From the NCBI GenBank assembly GCA_027625145.1, contig JAQBXK010000015.1:1-42547 (forward strand): a DNA stretch of 42,547 nucleotides, read 5' to 3'. This stretch comes from Pseudomonadota bacterium. Lineage in GTDB: Bacteria; Pseudomonadota; Alphaproteobacteria; Puniceispirillales; Marisalimonadaceae. Under the pieces are notes generated by a model. It was not told the DNA's origin and did not search any database. It saw nothing but the letters and a program-made list of their open reading frames with translations. How positions within the stretch are numbered: the first letter of the stretch is position 1; each line of letters starts with the position of its first letter. The translations under genes were made by a program, and so were the position numbers. This document shows positions 7,548 through 16,944 of the stretch, piece after piece.

Positions 7548-10500
7548 TTAAACCACTTTAATTAGTGTTTGAAACAATTCCTTAGCAGTTTGCAATATTC
7601 GTGCCGAAGCCTGATAAGCCTGTTGAAATTCTAATAAGTTTGCAGCTTCTTCGTCTAAATTTACACCTGCTAATTCACTTTGACTTCCTTCTGCGGCTTC
7701 CATATAACTTTGAGCCGCTGTAAGTGAAAGTTTATTTGCCTGAACATTAGAACCAACTTTTGCTAATGTAGTACTGAAAATTTCTTGAAAATTTCCTTTG
7801 TTTACTTGGTTTGGGTCTTCCATTTGTAAATTGATCATATTCAGAATATTTCTAGCATCACCAGTTCCAGACTTGTTTTCTGACAATGAGAAAACATTCT
7901 CAACTAAAGGTTGTTCAGAAAATTGAAATTTACTCTCGTTAAACTCAAAAACTCTATTTTGGTCTAGAATTCTAGTAGCGATAGAATGTCCACTCGATTT
8001 TTCAAAAATTTCTACTTTGTTTGTATTAACTTTATCTACCTTTATATCATACTCAAGATCTAATAAATCAGACATGTTTTCTTGAATGTCATAGTCTGCA
8101 CTTATTTTTTTTGCTCCTCCTCCACTTACAATTATAATTAAATCTTCATTAGGTAAATTATTAATTGAAATTGTTTCGGACACACTGTTTTGAATGGAGT
8201 TAGCGGGGATATCTAATTTAAGAGCATCTCCTCTTAGATTTGATATATTTATACCTTCATTATCAACTGTTAAGTTAAGCCTTTGCGTTTTAAAGCCATA
8301 CTCTATTTCAACATTTGGGCTGTCATCTAGTTGGAATGTTGAACCTCCAACTGTATTATTAATTGATAAATTTCCTACACGCTGCGTCCCAATACTCACT
8401 GGAGAAGAAGAGGTGCTTCCTGGTGTGAATCTTAGAAGTTTTGAAAAAACTTTGTTTCCTTTTACGGTAACCCCTGCTGCTTCCGCTGTAAGAACTTCGA
8501 TTTGAGCTTTTCCAAATTGATCTAAACCTTCTATTGTGTATTTGTCTCCTACATCTGAGCCAGAAGGAGTAACTGTAATAACAGAAGGTTCAAAAACTTG
8601 AGCGTTAGCTGATGTTCCAACATAAATAGAACTAGCTGTAGCATTTTGCGCAGAAATAGATAATATTTCGTTAAATACTACTGCCCCCCCACCAGTTGCA
8701 GCGTTTTGTCCAGAAATTGTCTCGGTAACATATAATCCGGTATCATCATATCCAGTTACTGTAAACGTATTAGATGTTTCATCACCTGCACAAAATATAT
8801 TTATAGTTGCATTAAGTGCTTTTGAAGATTTCAGCACACCATCTAAAACTAAATTTCCCGCTGTAGTCGATTTACTTGTGAATAAACCATCATCATCAGT
8901 AGTTGATAAAACTCCTAACATTGGTTTTACGTCAACTCCTCCAGTAAATGACACATTAGTATTAATTGAATTATTACTTGTTGTACCTGAGGTTTCATTC
9001 CACTCTAAAGTTAAACCAGATGGCGCTGAACCACTTAGTTCAGAACCAATTGAATTATAAAATTGTGGATCGCCATTACCGTCAAATTTTATTGAGTACC
9101 CTGTTCTGTTTGTTCCATCATCTACAAATATTCTGATCGCTTCATCTTCATTAGTCGGTTTTAATACAAAGTTTCCTTTTAAAGTTGTTGTAGCTGACGA
9201 AATACCAAATGCAGACGCATTTTTAATATTTTCACTATTTTGGACAAGTTTAAATTGCGCTCCTTCTACAGTACCATCAACAGTTGCCATGAATTGAAAA
9301 CCGGGAGCAGTTCCGGCCTGAATATTTCCTTGAGTTGATACCGATGGTGTAACAGATGTAATCGTCTTAAATAATTGTTGGGTATAAACAGTCTTTCCTG
9401 AGTTAGGGCCGAATATGGTTTCTGTTTGAGACAAACCATTTACATCTGTTCCAACAATTTTAAAGGTATTATTTGTCTCATTTGCAGTTGAGGTGATAGA
9501 TGCCCTAGTTCCATCAACATTAACTATTGCGGGCACAGTTCCAACATTTATATTATTAGTGTTATTATCATTTGATATTTGAGTCACGGTCTTAAATATC
9601 TTACTTCCTGTAACAGAATTATTATTAACTCCCGTAATAGTCTCGGTTTGGGCGTTACCGTCTATATCTGTGCCTGTAATTGTAAAAGTTGCTGAACTAT
9701 TATTACTAGAACTTGAAATGCTTATAAAAGAATTTAAACCGGTAGTTGCTTCTGAAGCCAATGCTCCATTTATGGTAAAATTGCTATTAATTGCTTTTGA
9801 TTCATTCACAACTAACCCATCGGGGTCCAACTGGATCGCATTAACTCCATTAAAAACTAATGCAGTCGACGCGGTACCTGATTGTAATGATGAAATTGAT
9901 TCCTGATCTAAATCAGATGTACCATTAAACCTTGCAATTACCCTGTTATCTTCAGGTCCGTTAATTATTACTTCCCCATTTCTCATAGTTACTTTAAAAA
10001 CTTGACCTTCAAAAGATAATTCTACTTGTGTACCTTCGGTAGGAATTGTATTAATCACATCACCTTTGATCTGGGAGACAGGAGTTCCAACTCTCAAATC
10101 AGCAGCCAAAGCTTTTGATATTTCATAATTTGTATCAATCTCTAAGGCGTTAGCATCAATTGATGTCTCCCAATTTCCAGCAGCAGCTTCAGTTCCTATC
10201 TTTACCATAGTAGATATTGAACCAGTGACACTAATAGATGACACTGTTTGAAAAATATTAGTAGTTTTTGCTGTTCCTGAATTTGAGCCCGTAATAGTTT
10301 CAGTAATAGACGCTCCATTTAAATCTGTTCCTGAAATAACAAATGAATTTGAAGTTGTGTCTGTACTGGTATTTATGAGAACTTTTGCACCTAAATATGT
10401 TGAAGTTGATAAAGGTCCGTTTAAAGTTAATAAACCTGCTGCAGTTAATGAAGTCTCTTTTTTAAGACTTTCATAATCATTTACATTACTTCTTCCAATA

Positions 10501-13500
10501 GTTCCTATTTTAATATTACCACTGGCAGTTGCAGAAGTGGTTATTGAAGCTATAGTTGTAAATTTTGTAGACCCAAATGCAGTATTTGAAGAAGCAACTC
10601 CAGTTATAACTTCTGTAATTGCAGCACCATCTTCATCTGTTCCTGTCACAGTAAAAGTATTACCAGTCTCAGAAGCTGAACAATAAATTGAAACAACTGC
10701 TGACAAATTACCTGAATTGATTAATGCACCGTCAAGCGTTAGTGCTGCAGCAGCACCTGGATTATTACTTGTATACAAACTATTATCGTCAGTTACACCT
10801 AGCCAATACTGTTTTTGGTTAATATCTAGTCCATACTGAGACAGTCCTACTATTGCTTTTTTACCATTTGGATCAGCTAAGTTATCATCTAATTGATTAA
10901 ATATAATTGGTTTTATTTTTGCTGTTTCACCAGATGAGTTTAAATTTACATCGATATAACTATTCTCAAGTGCATCTAGTGATCCAGATATTATTTGTCC
11001 AGAATCAATCTGATTATTAAAAGATTGGCTAGATGAGAACCTAATATTTCCTTTAATATAGGCAGATATTTTATCTGATGAACTTACATCGATTGATAAA
11101 GCATCTGAAAGTTTATTAAAATCTTCTCCTAAAGAAAAAATATCAAAATCAGACGGAGCGACTATTTCAGTCATTTCAATATCATATCCATCTTCAGATT
11201 CTATGATTACTTGATCAAAACCCAGAGTATTAATAGCTTTTAAACCTGTTTGAGATGAGTATTGATTTATTGCTTTAGCTAAAGCTGAAATGTCGGTTGA
11301 GTCAATTGTTGCTGAAATAGATATTGGATCTGTATTTTTACCTTCTAATTTAAAGCTAATATCACCACTTGTACCGTAAGCAAAAGGCCCTAAAAGTACT
11401 CTTGTTTTAGCCTCCACGGAAACTCCTGTTCCTCGAAGATCTTCTGTGAGTTTTTTAGTAAGATATTGCGCTGAGGCATTTATAGATATTGCTGTAGTAT
11501 TTGAAGTATTATTATTGTTAGTTGTTTTAAGATTATAACCACTCGCCTTTGTTCCTATATTAATAGTCCCTGCAGCGTTTCCACTACTTACAATACTAGA
11601 GACTGATTTAAAAATTTTAGAACCAACTACCTGAGAGGCATTAGCACCTGTCATGGCTTCAGTTTGATATAGTCCATCTTGATCGTAACCTGAAATGGTA
11701 AAGTTAATACCACTATCATTACCAGAACTTGTAATTGTTATATTTCCATCTATGTCATTAGAATTTGCATGCAAACCATCTAACGTTAAAGTACCTGACA
11801 AGGCGGTGGCATTTTTGTTAGTGAAAAGTCCATCTGCATCTGTAGCTTGTTTTTTATAACTTAAATTAGATCCAAAATTTTGAATATAGTCACCGCTTGC
11901 AGTTCTTCTAGTTAGATTAACGCCTCTATAATTATTATTAAGATAATCATTTTTATATTCAGCATCTTTAAAAAATCCATTCTCTTCTTTAATCAACGAT
12001 GCTATCTGGAAAGAAGTTAGCGCTTTTCCCGATATATGTCTTCCATCTCTTGAAATTATTTGAATATCACTTGCAGCTGCATCAGAACTATTAACTGAAA
12101 ATATAGATGGAGAGAATGTGTTTCCAGAAGATAATATAGAGCCTGAAACAATGTCAGAAGTTGAAGTTGCAATAGTTATAGTTCCATTTTTTCCTGAAGC
12201 GTACATGCCATAATTTCTAAAATTATGCCTACTTTTCCCATCAAGCATCAGACCAGAATTCAACAAATCGGCTAACTCTTTTACAGATTTAATTCCGTCG
12301 CCTGGATCAGTAATATCTTTGGTTAAATTTATAATATTACCATTAGCTAAAGTAAGGTTTAATGATGAAAAATTGTTAAGTTGTGAATCTGATATAAAAA
12401 AAGTAGCTGAAGATTGATTACCAAGAGAGTTTAAATTTATTGATTTAATAGAACTAGGAATTGTTGAAATTACGCCATCTTTTAAAAAAGAAGTAGCTAA
12501 AAGCGGATTTGCAGACTTACTAAAAACTTCCTCTACTTTTGGCGGTAGAAAGTTGTTTTCAATTATAGCTGTTTTTCCAAGAAGTTTTAAATCTACAGAG
12601 CCTATATTTTCAGAACTAGCAGAAATTAAATTTTTAGAGGCTGCTGCAAGATCTTCTGCAGAAGACAATTGAAAAGTAAAAGCTCCGGCTCTTGTTATAT
12701 TTGGAGAGATAACTATTTTATCCCCATCCTGGGGGTTGCCAATGACCTGAATTTCAAAACCATCAAATTTTAAGGTCTTTCCATATTGAACTGAGAGACC
12801 TTTTGATGAACTAATTTCCCAACTTGAACCTGTTTGATTAAAATTTACGTTAATATTTTCTTGAGCTATAACATTAGGGTTTCCAATTATAACTTCAAAG
12901 TCTAACTTTGATTTATTATTTAAACCTGCTTGTGGCCACATTGAATTAGTTGAAAACATTGGTTTTCCATTGTTACCATTTAAATCAATCCCAGAGGTCT
13001 GGATTTGATTTAACTCTTTACTAAATTTTTCTGCTAACTGACTTATTTCATTTTGAACAGTTTCTACTAAATTATAATATTCAGAAAGTCCTGAGATTAT
13101 TCCACCAGATAAGCCAGGCGCTGAATATGAAAAACTATCTCTGTTTATTTTTAAAATAATATTTTTTTCATCTGCACTTGCAGTAATAGTTGCAAACGAT
13201 GTCCCATCAACAAGCACAGCACCTTTTCCAGAGTCCCCTAACCTTAAATTAGCCGCTCCCGTATTGTCAAATTCAGCTGTGAAGTTTATTGATTTTGATA
13301 GTTCTTTTAGTGCTAAATCTCTAGCATCTAATATATCGTTTGAAGCGTCTGATTTTCCACTCGTTCTTATTAATTTATTTATTTTAGTTATTTGTTCAAG
13401 AGATAAATTTACTTTATCAAGTTGAATGTCAACTTCTTTTAAAACAGCATTTTTAAAATTTTTTAAAGACCTATCATAAGTATTAAATGAATTTGCAAGA

Positions 13501-13928
13501 GCTTTCCCATTTTCTATTGCTACTGTTCTTGCCGATAATTCGTCAGGCCTACTAGCTACATCTTGAAGTGAACTAAAAAATCTTCCAATAAAAGTTCCTA
13601 AATCACTATCTTCAGGTAACAACATATTTTCTAAGCTATTTAAATTTTTAACAAAACTATCTAACTTATTGTAATCAGATGTGGTAGTTCTTGTGTTATC
13701 AGCAAGAAATGCATCAAAAGACCTTCTTATATTATCAACTCTTACACCAAGACCAGACTGATCGGCAACATTTGTTATACCTCCCGAACCACCAGATATT
13801 TCTGATACTACTGCAGCACGTTTATTATACCCTTCAGTATTAATGTTAGCTATGTTCTGTCCAGTAACAGACAAAGCTTGTCTGTAAGCTTGAACACCTG
13901 ATTTACCAATTTCAAATAAGGATGCCAT
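7548..13928 (-). CDS. flgK: Giant hook-filament junction protein FlgK (HAP1), 2126 residues
   Basis: FlgK forms the first junction layer between hook and filament. The N-terminus is typical (MASLFEIGKSGVQAYRQALS, then NIANINTEGYNKR near 27-39), followed by the FlgK helical region up to about 330. The C-terminus is also typical (LSLTAAQSYMEAAEGSQSEL; GVNLDEEAANLLEFQQAYQA; LQTAKELFQTLIKVV). Enteric FlgK has about 547 residues. The insert holds at least seven 75-90-residue beta-rich repeats at about 713-795, 1063-1144, 1166-1249, 1381-1467, 1469-1541, 1690-1774 and 1778-1849. Their shared pattern is LxLxG, then FxIxGxDxxGxxxTExIxG, then vFkxVxSI and IxIGT. The whole frame is open, so this is not an assembly fusion. 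AAGGAT precedes the ATG and flgJ ends directly upstream. Confidence 0.95.
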   Translation of the reverse strand: MASLFEIGKSGVQAYRQALSVTGQNIANINTEGYNKRAAVVSEISGGSGGITNVADQSGLGVRVDNIRRSFDAFLADNTRTTTSDYNKLDSFVKNLNSLENMLLPEDSDLGTFIGRFFSSLQDVASRPDELSARTVAIENGKALANSFNTYDRSLKNFKNAVLKEVDIQLDKVNLSLEQITKINKLIRTSGKSDASNDILDARDLALKELSKSINFTAEFDNTGAANLRLGDSGKGAVLVDGTSFATITASADEKNIILKINRDSFSYSAPGLSGGIISGLSEYYNLVETVQNEISQLAEKFSKELNQIQTSGIDLNGNNGKPMFSTNSMWPQAGLNNKSKLDFEVIIGNPNVIAQENINVNFNQTGSSWEISSSKGLSVQYGKTLKFDGFEIQVIGNPQDGDKIVISPNITRAGAFTFQLSSAEDLAAASKNLISASSENIGSVDLKLLGKTAIIENNFLPPKVEEVFSKSANPLLATSFLKDGVISTIPSSIKSINLNSLGNQSSATFFISDSQLNNFSSLNLTLANGNIINLTKDITDPGDGIKSVKELADLLNSGLMLDGKSRHNFRNYGMYASGKNGTITIATSTSDIVSGSILSSGNTFSPSIFSVNSSDAAASDIQIISRDGRHISGKALTSFQIASLIKEENGFFKDAEYKNDYLNNNYRGVNLTRRTASGDYIQNFGSNLSYKKQATDADGLFTNKNATALSGTLTLDGLHANSNDIDGNITITSSGNDSGINFTISGYDQDGLYQTEAMTGANASQVVGSKIFKSVSSIVSSGNAAGTINIGTKASGYNLKTTNNNNTSNTTAISINASAQYLTKKLTEDLRGTGVSVEAKTRVLLGPFAYGTSGDISFKLEGKNTDPISISATIDSTDISALAKAINQYSSQTGLKAINTLGFDQVIIESEDGYDIEMTEIVAPSDFDIFSLGEDFNKLSDALSIDVSSSDKISAYIKGNIRFSSSQSFNNQIDSGQIISGSLDALENSYIDVNLNSSGETAKIKPIIFNQLDDNLADPNGKKAIVGLSQYGLDINQKQYWLGVTDDNSLYTSNNPGAAAALTLDGALINSGNLSAVVSIYCSASETGNTFTVTGTDEDGAAITEVITGVASSNTAFGSTKFTTIASITTSATASGNIKIGTIGRSNVNDYESLKKETSLTAAGLLTLNGPLSTSTYLGAKVLINTSTDTTSNSFVISGTDLNGASITETITGSNSGTAKTTNIFQTVSSISVTGSISTMVKIGTEAAAGNWETSIDANALEIDTNYEISKALAADLRVGTPVSQIKGDVINTIPTEGTQVELSFEGQVFKVTMRNGEVIINGPEDNRVIARFNGTSDLDQESISSLQSGTASTALVFNGVNAIQLDPDGLVVNESKAINSNFTINGALASEATTGLNSFISISSSSNNSSATFTITGTDIDGNAQTETITGVNNNSVTGSKIFKTVTQISNDNNTNNINVGTVPAIVNVDGTRASITSTANETNNTFKIVGTDVNGLSQTETIFGPNSGKTVYTQQLFKTITSVTPSVSTQGNIQAGTAPGFQFMATVDGTVEGAQFKLVQNSENIKNASAFGISSATTTLKGNFVLKPTNEDEAIRIFVDDGTNRTGYSIKFDGNGDPQFYNSIGSELSGSAPSGLTLEWNETSGTTSNNSINTNVSFTGGVDVKPMLGVLSTTDDDGLFTSKSTTAGNLVLDGVLKSSKALNATINIFCAGDETSNTFTVTGYDDTGLYVTETISGQNAATGGGAVVFNEILSISAQNATASSIYVGTSANAQVFEPSVITVTPSGSDVGDKYTIEGLDQFGKAQIEVLTAEAAGVTVKGNKVFSKLLRFTPGSTSSSPVSIGTQRVGNLSINNTVGGSTFQLDDSPNVEIEYGFKTQRLNLTVDNEGINISNLRGDALKLDIPANSIQNSVSETISINNLPNEDLIIIVSGGGAKKISADYDIQENMSDLLDLEYDIKVDKVNTNKVEIFEKSSGHSIATRILDQNRVFEFNESKFQFSEQPLVENVFSLSENKSGTGDARNILNMINLQMEDPNQVNKGNFQEIFSTTLAKVGSNVQANKLSLTAAQSYMEAAEGSQSELAGVNLDEEAANLLEFQQAYQASARILQTAKELFQTLIKVV
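8382..8860 (-). repeat. FlgK repeats 6 and 7 (tandem)
   Basis: Copies at about residues 1690-1774 and 1778-1849. Motifs are FTVTGYDDTGLYVTETISG (with INIFCAGDETSN before it) and YTIEGLDQFGKAQIEVLT with KVFSKLLRFTPG and VSIGTQR. Copy 7 is the most diverged. Confidence 0.7.
9305..9785 (-). repeat. FlgK repeats 4 and 5 (tandem)
   Basis: Copies at about residues 1381-1467 and 1469-1541. Motifs are FTITGTDIDGNAQTETITG with KIFKTVTQIS, and FKIVGTDVNGLSQTETIFG with LFKTITSVTP. The second copy lacks the leading LxLxG strand. Confidence 0.75.
10180..10740 (-). repeat. FlgK repeats 2 and 3 (tandem)
   Basis: Two copies spanning about residues 1063-1144 and 1166-1249. Copy 2 has FTVTGTDEDGAAITEVITG and IKIGTIG. 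Copy 3 has FVISGTDLNGASITETITG and VKIGTEA. Copy 2 carries a cysteine (VSIYCSASETGNTFTV) at the same place as copy 6. Confidence 0.75.
11545..11790 (-). repeat. FlgK phage-tail-like repeat 1
   Basis: Residues about 713-795 of FlgK. Key motifs are LTLDGLHAN, FTISGYDQDGLYQTEAMTG, KIFKSVSSI and INIGTKASG. Boundaries are estimated by eye. Copies 2-7 lie further along the same gene and one copy lies in FliD. Confidence 0.75.
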
Positions 13929-14261
13929 TTATTTGATATCCTTTAATTGCAAATGTGGTTGGAATTGCTTTATTAAGGCATCTGCTATTCCAAAATTATT
14001 TTTCTTAGATAAAACTTGAGAGTACTCCATATCAAGCATATTATTAAAAGTGTCCTGAGCTTCAGAACTAAACATACCTTCAGCAAGCTTACTTTTTCTT
14101 GCCTGTTTAAGCATTTGATGAACAAAAATAGCTTCAAACTGCTCTGCTACATCTTTCAACTCTCCTGATTTTTTATTGGATAAATCAGTTGATAATGATT
14201 TGTTTGTTGCGTTATCAATCAAAACATTCATTTGATTAGAATTTATTATTGAATTTCCCAT
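13929..14261 (-). CDS. flgJ: FlgJ-type rod-binding protein, rod domain only
   Basis: Scaffold for rod assembly in the periplasm. It has about 110 residues with the rod-binding motif (LKDVAEQFEAIFVHQMLKQA, about 34-53) and SEAQDTFNNMLDMEYSQVL. The C-terminal muramidase domain of enteric FlgJ is absent, as in many proteobacteria, so another enzyme must open the cell wall. The ATG at 14261 is preferred over an in-frame TTG one codon upstream because AGG is well spaced from it. It lies between flgI and flgK in the block. Confidence 0.9.
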   Translation of the reverse strand: MGNSIINSNQMNVLIDNATNKSLSTDLSNKKSGELKDVAEQFEAIFVHQMLKQARKSKLAEGMFSSEAQDTFNNMLDMEYSQVLSKKNNFGIADALIKQFQPHLQLKDIK

Positions 14262-14272
14262 CAATTATCTAC

Positions 14273-15397
14273 CTAAATAATAATCATTTGAGCTCTTAAA
14301 GCGCCAGCAGCCCTTAGAGCTTCTAAAATAGCAACTAAATCAGCACTTGTTGTTCCTATTGCGTTTATCGCATCAACTATATCTGATAGGGAAGTTCCTG
14401 TATCAAATACAAATGCAGATGCTTTGTCAGCTCCAGCTTCAATTTTTGAATCAGCGTTAGTAGTTGCATCAGTAGTCGTTGTAATATTTCCTTCGTCATC
14501 GTATAAAGTCTGACCTGGTGTTGTGTTTGTGTCTTCATTAACTTTTACAGTCAGACTTCCATGACTTACTGCTGCTGGAGTAACTCTTACATCTCCACCT
14601 ATTACTATTGTTCCCGTCCTTGCATTAATAACTACTTTTGCTACAGGCGCAGCTGGATCAACTTCTAAATTTTCTAAAAGGCTCATAAAACTTACTTTTT
14701 GAGCAGAATCACTTGGAGCCCTTACAGATATTGAAGTTTTATCAAGAGATTTAGCTACATCAGGGCCAAATACTTTATTAATTTCTTCTGTAATTCTATT
14801 AGCTGTTGTAAAATCACTATTATGAAGGTTCATTACGAAATTTTTTGAAGTTATAAATGATGTTTGAACCATTCTTTCAATTGTTGCTCCGTTTGGTATG
14901 GTTCCAACTGTAGGTATATTGACAGACATAGAAGATCCATCAGCTCCTTCTACACCAAAGCCACCTACAGCTAAATTTCCTTGAGCAATAGCATAAGTTT
15001 GACCATCTGCACCTTTTAAAGGTGCCATTAAAAGTGTTCCACCCCTTAAACTTTTAGCCTTCCCCATTGAAGACACAGTAATACCTATTTGTTGACCTAC
15101 TTTTGCAAAGGGATCTAAATTTGCTGTAATCATAACTGCAGCAGAGTTTTTTGCACTTAAATCTCCTGTGCCAACAGTCATTCCAAACTGAGACATTGTA
15201 GATTGCATGCTCTGAAGAGTGAGTGCTAATGTTGCATCTCCAGTGCCATCAAGTCCTACAACAATTCCATAACCCATCAACTGGTTTGACCTTATACCGG
15301 CAAAACTAACCATATCTTTTAATCTATCAGCCATTAATTGATTAATAAAAGATAGAAACATTAAAGTGATTAAAAAACTTAATTTTAAAATTTTCAT
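14273..15397 (-). CDS. flgI: Flagellar P-ring protein FlgI
   Basis: Periplasmic ring subunit around the rod, 374 residues with a cleavable signal peptide (about 1-23, ending LMA). Family motifs are [20 protein letters not shown] (about 25-44), GLDGTGD, and the C-terminal [27 protein letters not shown]. The length is standard. The gene lies between flgH and flgJ, and AGGA precedes the ATG. Confidence 0.97.
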   Translation of the reverse strand: MKILKLSFLITLMFLSFINQLMADRLKDMVSFAGIRSNQLMGYGIVVGLDGTGDATLALTLQSMQSTMSQFGMTVGTGDLSAKNSAAVMITANLDPFAKVGQQIGITVSSMGKAKSLRGGTLLMAPLKGADGQTYAIAQGNLAVGGFGVEGADGSSMSVNIPTVGTIPNGATIERMVQTSFITSKNFVMNLHNSDFTTANRITEEINKVFGPDVAKSLDKTSISVRAPSDSAQKVSFMSLLENLEVDPAAPVAKVVINARTGTIVIGGDVRVTPAAVSHGSLTVKVNEDTNTTPGQTLYDDEGNITTTTDATTNADSKIEAGADKASAFVFDTGTSLSDIVDAINAIGTTSADLVAILEALRAAGALRAQMIII

Positions 15398-15409
15398 ATA
15401 TTTGTTATC

Positions 15410-16072
15410 CTAAAATGGTGAAAGCATTCTAAAAAGTGCGCTACCCCAACCAGGCTTAGAAGCACTATCCAAAACACCCGCTCCTACATATTCAATTTGC
15501 GCTTCTGCAATTTTCGCAGATGAAACTGTATTGGTCGCAGATATATCTTGTGGCCTGATTATTCCGCTTAATCTTATATATTCAGTACCTTCAGTTATTC
15601 TTAATTTTTTCTGACCTTTAATTTCTAAGTTTCCATTTGGAAAAACTCTTACAACAGTAGCAGATATTGTGCCTGATAAACTATTCGACTGATTAGTTGA
15701 CATAGACCCTTTAAAAGAGTTGGTTTTAGATGCACTGCCACCCAATCCAGCAAAATTTCGCAATATACCTGTTGGACCCACTTCAGCTCCTATAGCATCT
15801 GTTTTTCCAGAAGCATTTGAAACTGCTTTATTTGAAGTAAAAGTTTCATTCAAAGTAATAGACAAAATATCACCAACTTTATGCGCCTTTCTATCTGAAG
15901 AAAAAAGACCGGCGGAGCTTCCACTATAAATTGAACCATTAGATGCTGGAATTATATTCAACTCTTGGAAAGATGGTGTTAATGGTGTAAATTGAGCATT
16001 ATTTGTTTCTTCAACATATGTAGAACATCCATTTAATAAAAATATTAAAAAAATAAAATATAGATTTTTCAT
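15410..16072 (-). CDS. flgH: Flagellar L-ring lipoprotein FlgH
   Basis: Outer-membrane ring subunit of 220 residues. A short signal peptide ends in the lipobox LLNGC (Cys16). Family motifs are SDRKAHKVGDILSITLNETF (about 59-78), GNLEIKGQKKLRITEGTEYI (about 148-167), and IRPQDISATNTVSSAKIAEA followed by GVLDSASKPGWGSALFRMLSPF in part. It sits 12 bases upstream of flgI in the block. Confidence 0.97.
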   Translation of the reverse strand: MKNLYFIFLIFLLNGCSTYVEETNNAQFTPLTPSFQELNIIPASNGSIYSGSSAGLFSSDRKAHKVGDILSITLNETFTSNKAVSNASGKTDAIGAEVGPTGILRNFAGLGGSASKTNSFKGSMSTNQSNSLSGTISATVVRVFPNGNLEIKGQKKLRITEGTEYIRLSGIIRPQDISATNTVSSAKIAEAQIEYVGAGVLDSASKPGWGSALFRMLSPF

Positions 16073-16090
16073 AATTATTATCTCTATGAT

Positions 16091-16876
16091 TTACAGGTTT
16101 TGACTAATAAATCTTAACATATCGTCAACGCCAGATATTGCCTTTGAATTAACTTCATAAGCTCTTTGTGTTTCAATCATATCAACAAGTTCTTGGACAA
16201 CATTTACGTTTGAACTTTCTAAAGCACCTTGAACAAGACTACCAAAACCATTTTCATATGGATTAGCAACTACAGGAACGCCACTTGCTGGAGTTTCAAC
16301 AAGCATTGACTGACCAATAGGCTGCAATCCTCTTGAATTAGGAAAATCTGCTAATTGAAACTGTCCAACTTCTTCAGCTTCAACTGCTCCTGGATTTTGT
16401 ACAGATACAATTCCATCAGCTGATATATTTATATTTGTAACACCTTCAGGTATAGCTATTTCTGGCTGAATAACATAACCAGAAGCTGTGGTTAATGAAC
16501 CTTCTGCGTTTCTTCCAAAAGCACCATTTCTTGTATAACCTATCCGGCCATCTGGCATTAACACCTGAAAAAAACCTGATCCATCAACAGATACATCTAA
16601 TGAATTTTCTGATGAAACTATATTTCCTTGTGAAAATAATTTGTCAGCGTTGATAATTCTAACTCCCGTTCCAACTGAAAATGCAGAATTAGTTTTTGTT
16701 TCACCAGACGTTTGCGCACCTGAAGCTTTAATGACTTGGTATAAAAGAGTTTCAAAATTTGCTCTATCTCTTTTAAATCCAGTTGTATTTACGTTGGCTA
16801 AATTATTAGCTATAACTTGCATTCTACTGTTTTGTGCATTGAGACCGGTTTTTGCAACGTGCATTGCATTAGACAT
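16091..16876 (-). CDS. flgG: Distal rod protein FlgG
   Basis: Main component of the distal rod, 261 residues, the standard length. The N-terminus has NSRMQVIANNLANVNTTGFK (about 16-35). The centre has LDVSVDGSGFFQVLMPDGRI and the C-terminus has ESSNVNVVQELVDMIETQRA (about 216-235). AAGGAG lies before the ATG, and a sigma-54-type promoter (16909-16923) precedes it, so transcription may restart here inside the flg block. Confidence 0.97.
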   Translation of the reverse strand: MSNAMHVAKTGLNAQNSRMQVIANNLANVNTTGFKRDRANFETLLYQVIKASGAQTSGETKTNSAFSVGTGVRIINADKLFSQGNIVSSENSLDVSVDGSGFFQVLMPDGRIGYTRNGAFGRNAEGSLTTASGYVIQPEIAIPEGVTNINISADGIVSVQNPGAVEAEEVGQFQLADFPNSRGLQPIGQSMLVETPASGVPVVANPYENGFGSLVQGALESSNVNVVQELVDMIETQRAYEVNSKAISGVDDMLRFISQNL

Positions 16877-16908
16877 ATTAAGCTCCTTCTTATTTTACAT
16901 AAGAATAC

Positions 16909-16923
16909 TGCAAGTGATATGCC
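16909..16923 (-). promoter_or_regulatory. Sigma-54 type promoter for flgG and downstream genes
   Basis: The minus strand reads GGCATATCACTTGCA, matching GG-N10-GC and the GGCA/TTGCA core. It lies 33 bases before the flgG ATG, in the 68-base gap after flgF. Confidence 0.75.
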
Positions 16924-16944
16924 AAAATTTGGAATAAATTTAAA

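Noticed and set aside
8382-11790. CRISPR-like or DNA-level repeat array in flgK
   Set aside because: The repeats are visible at the protein level, are 75-90 residues long, diverged in DNA, and lie in one open coding frame.
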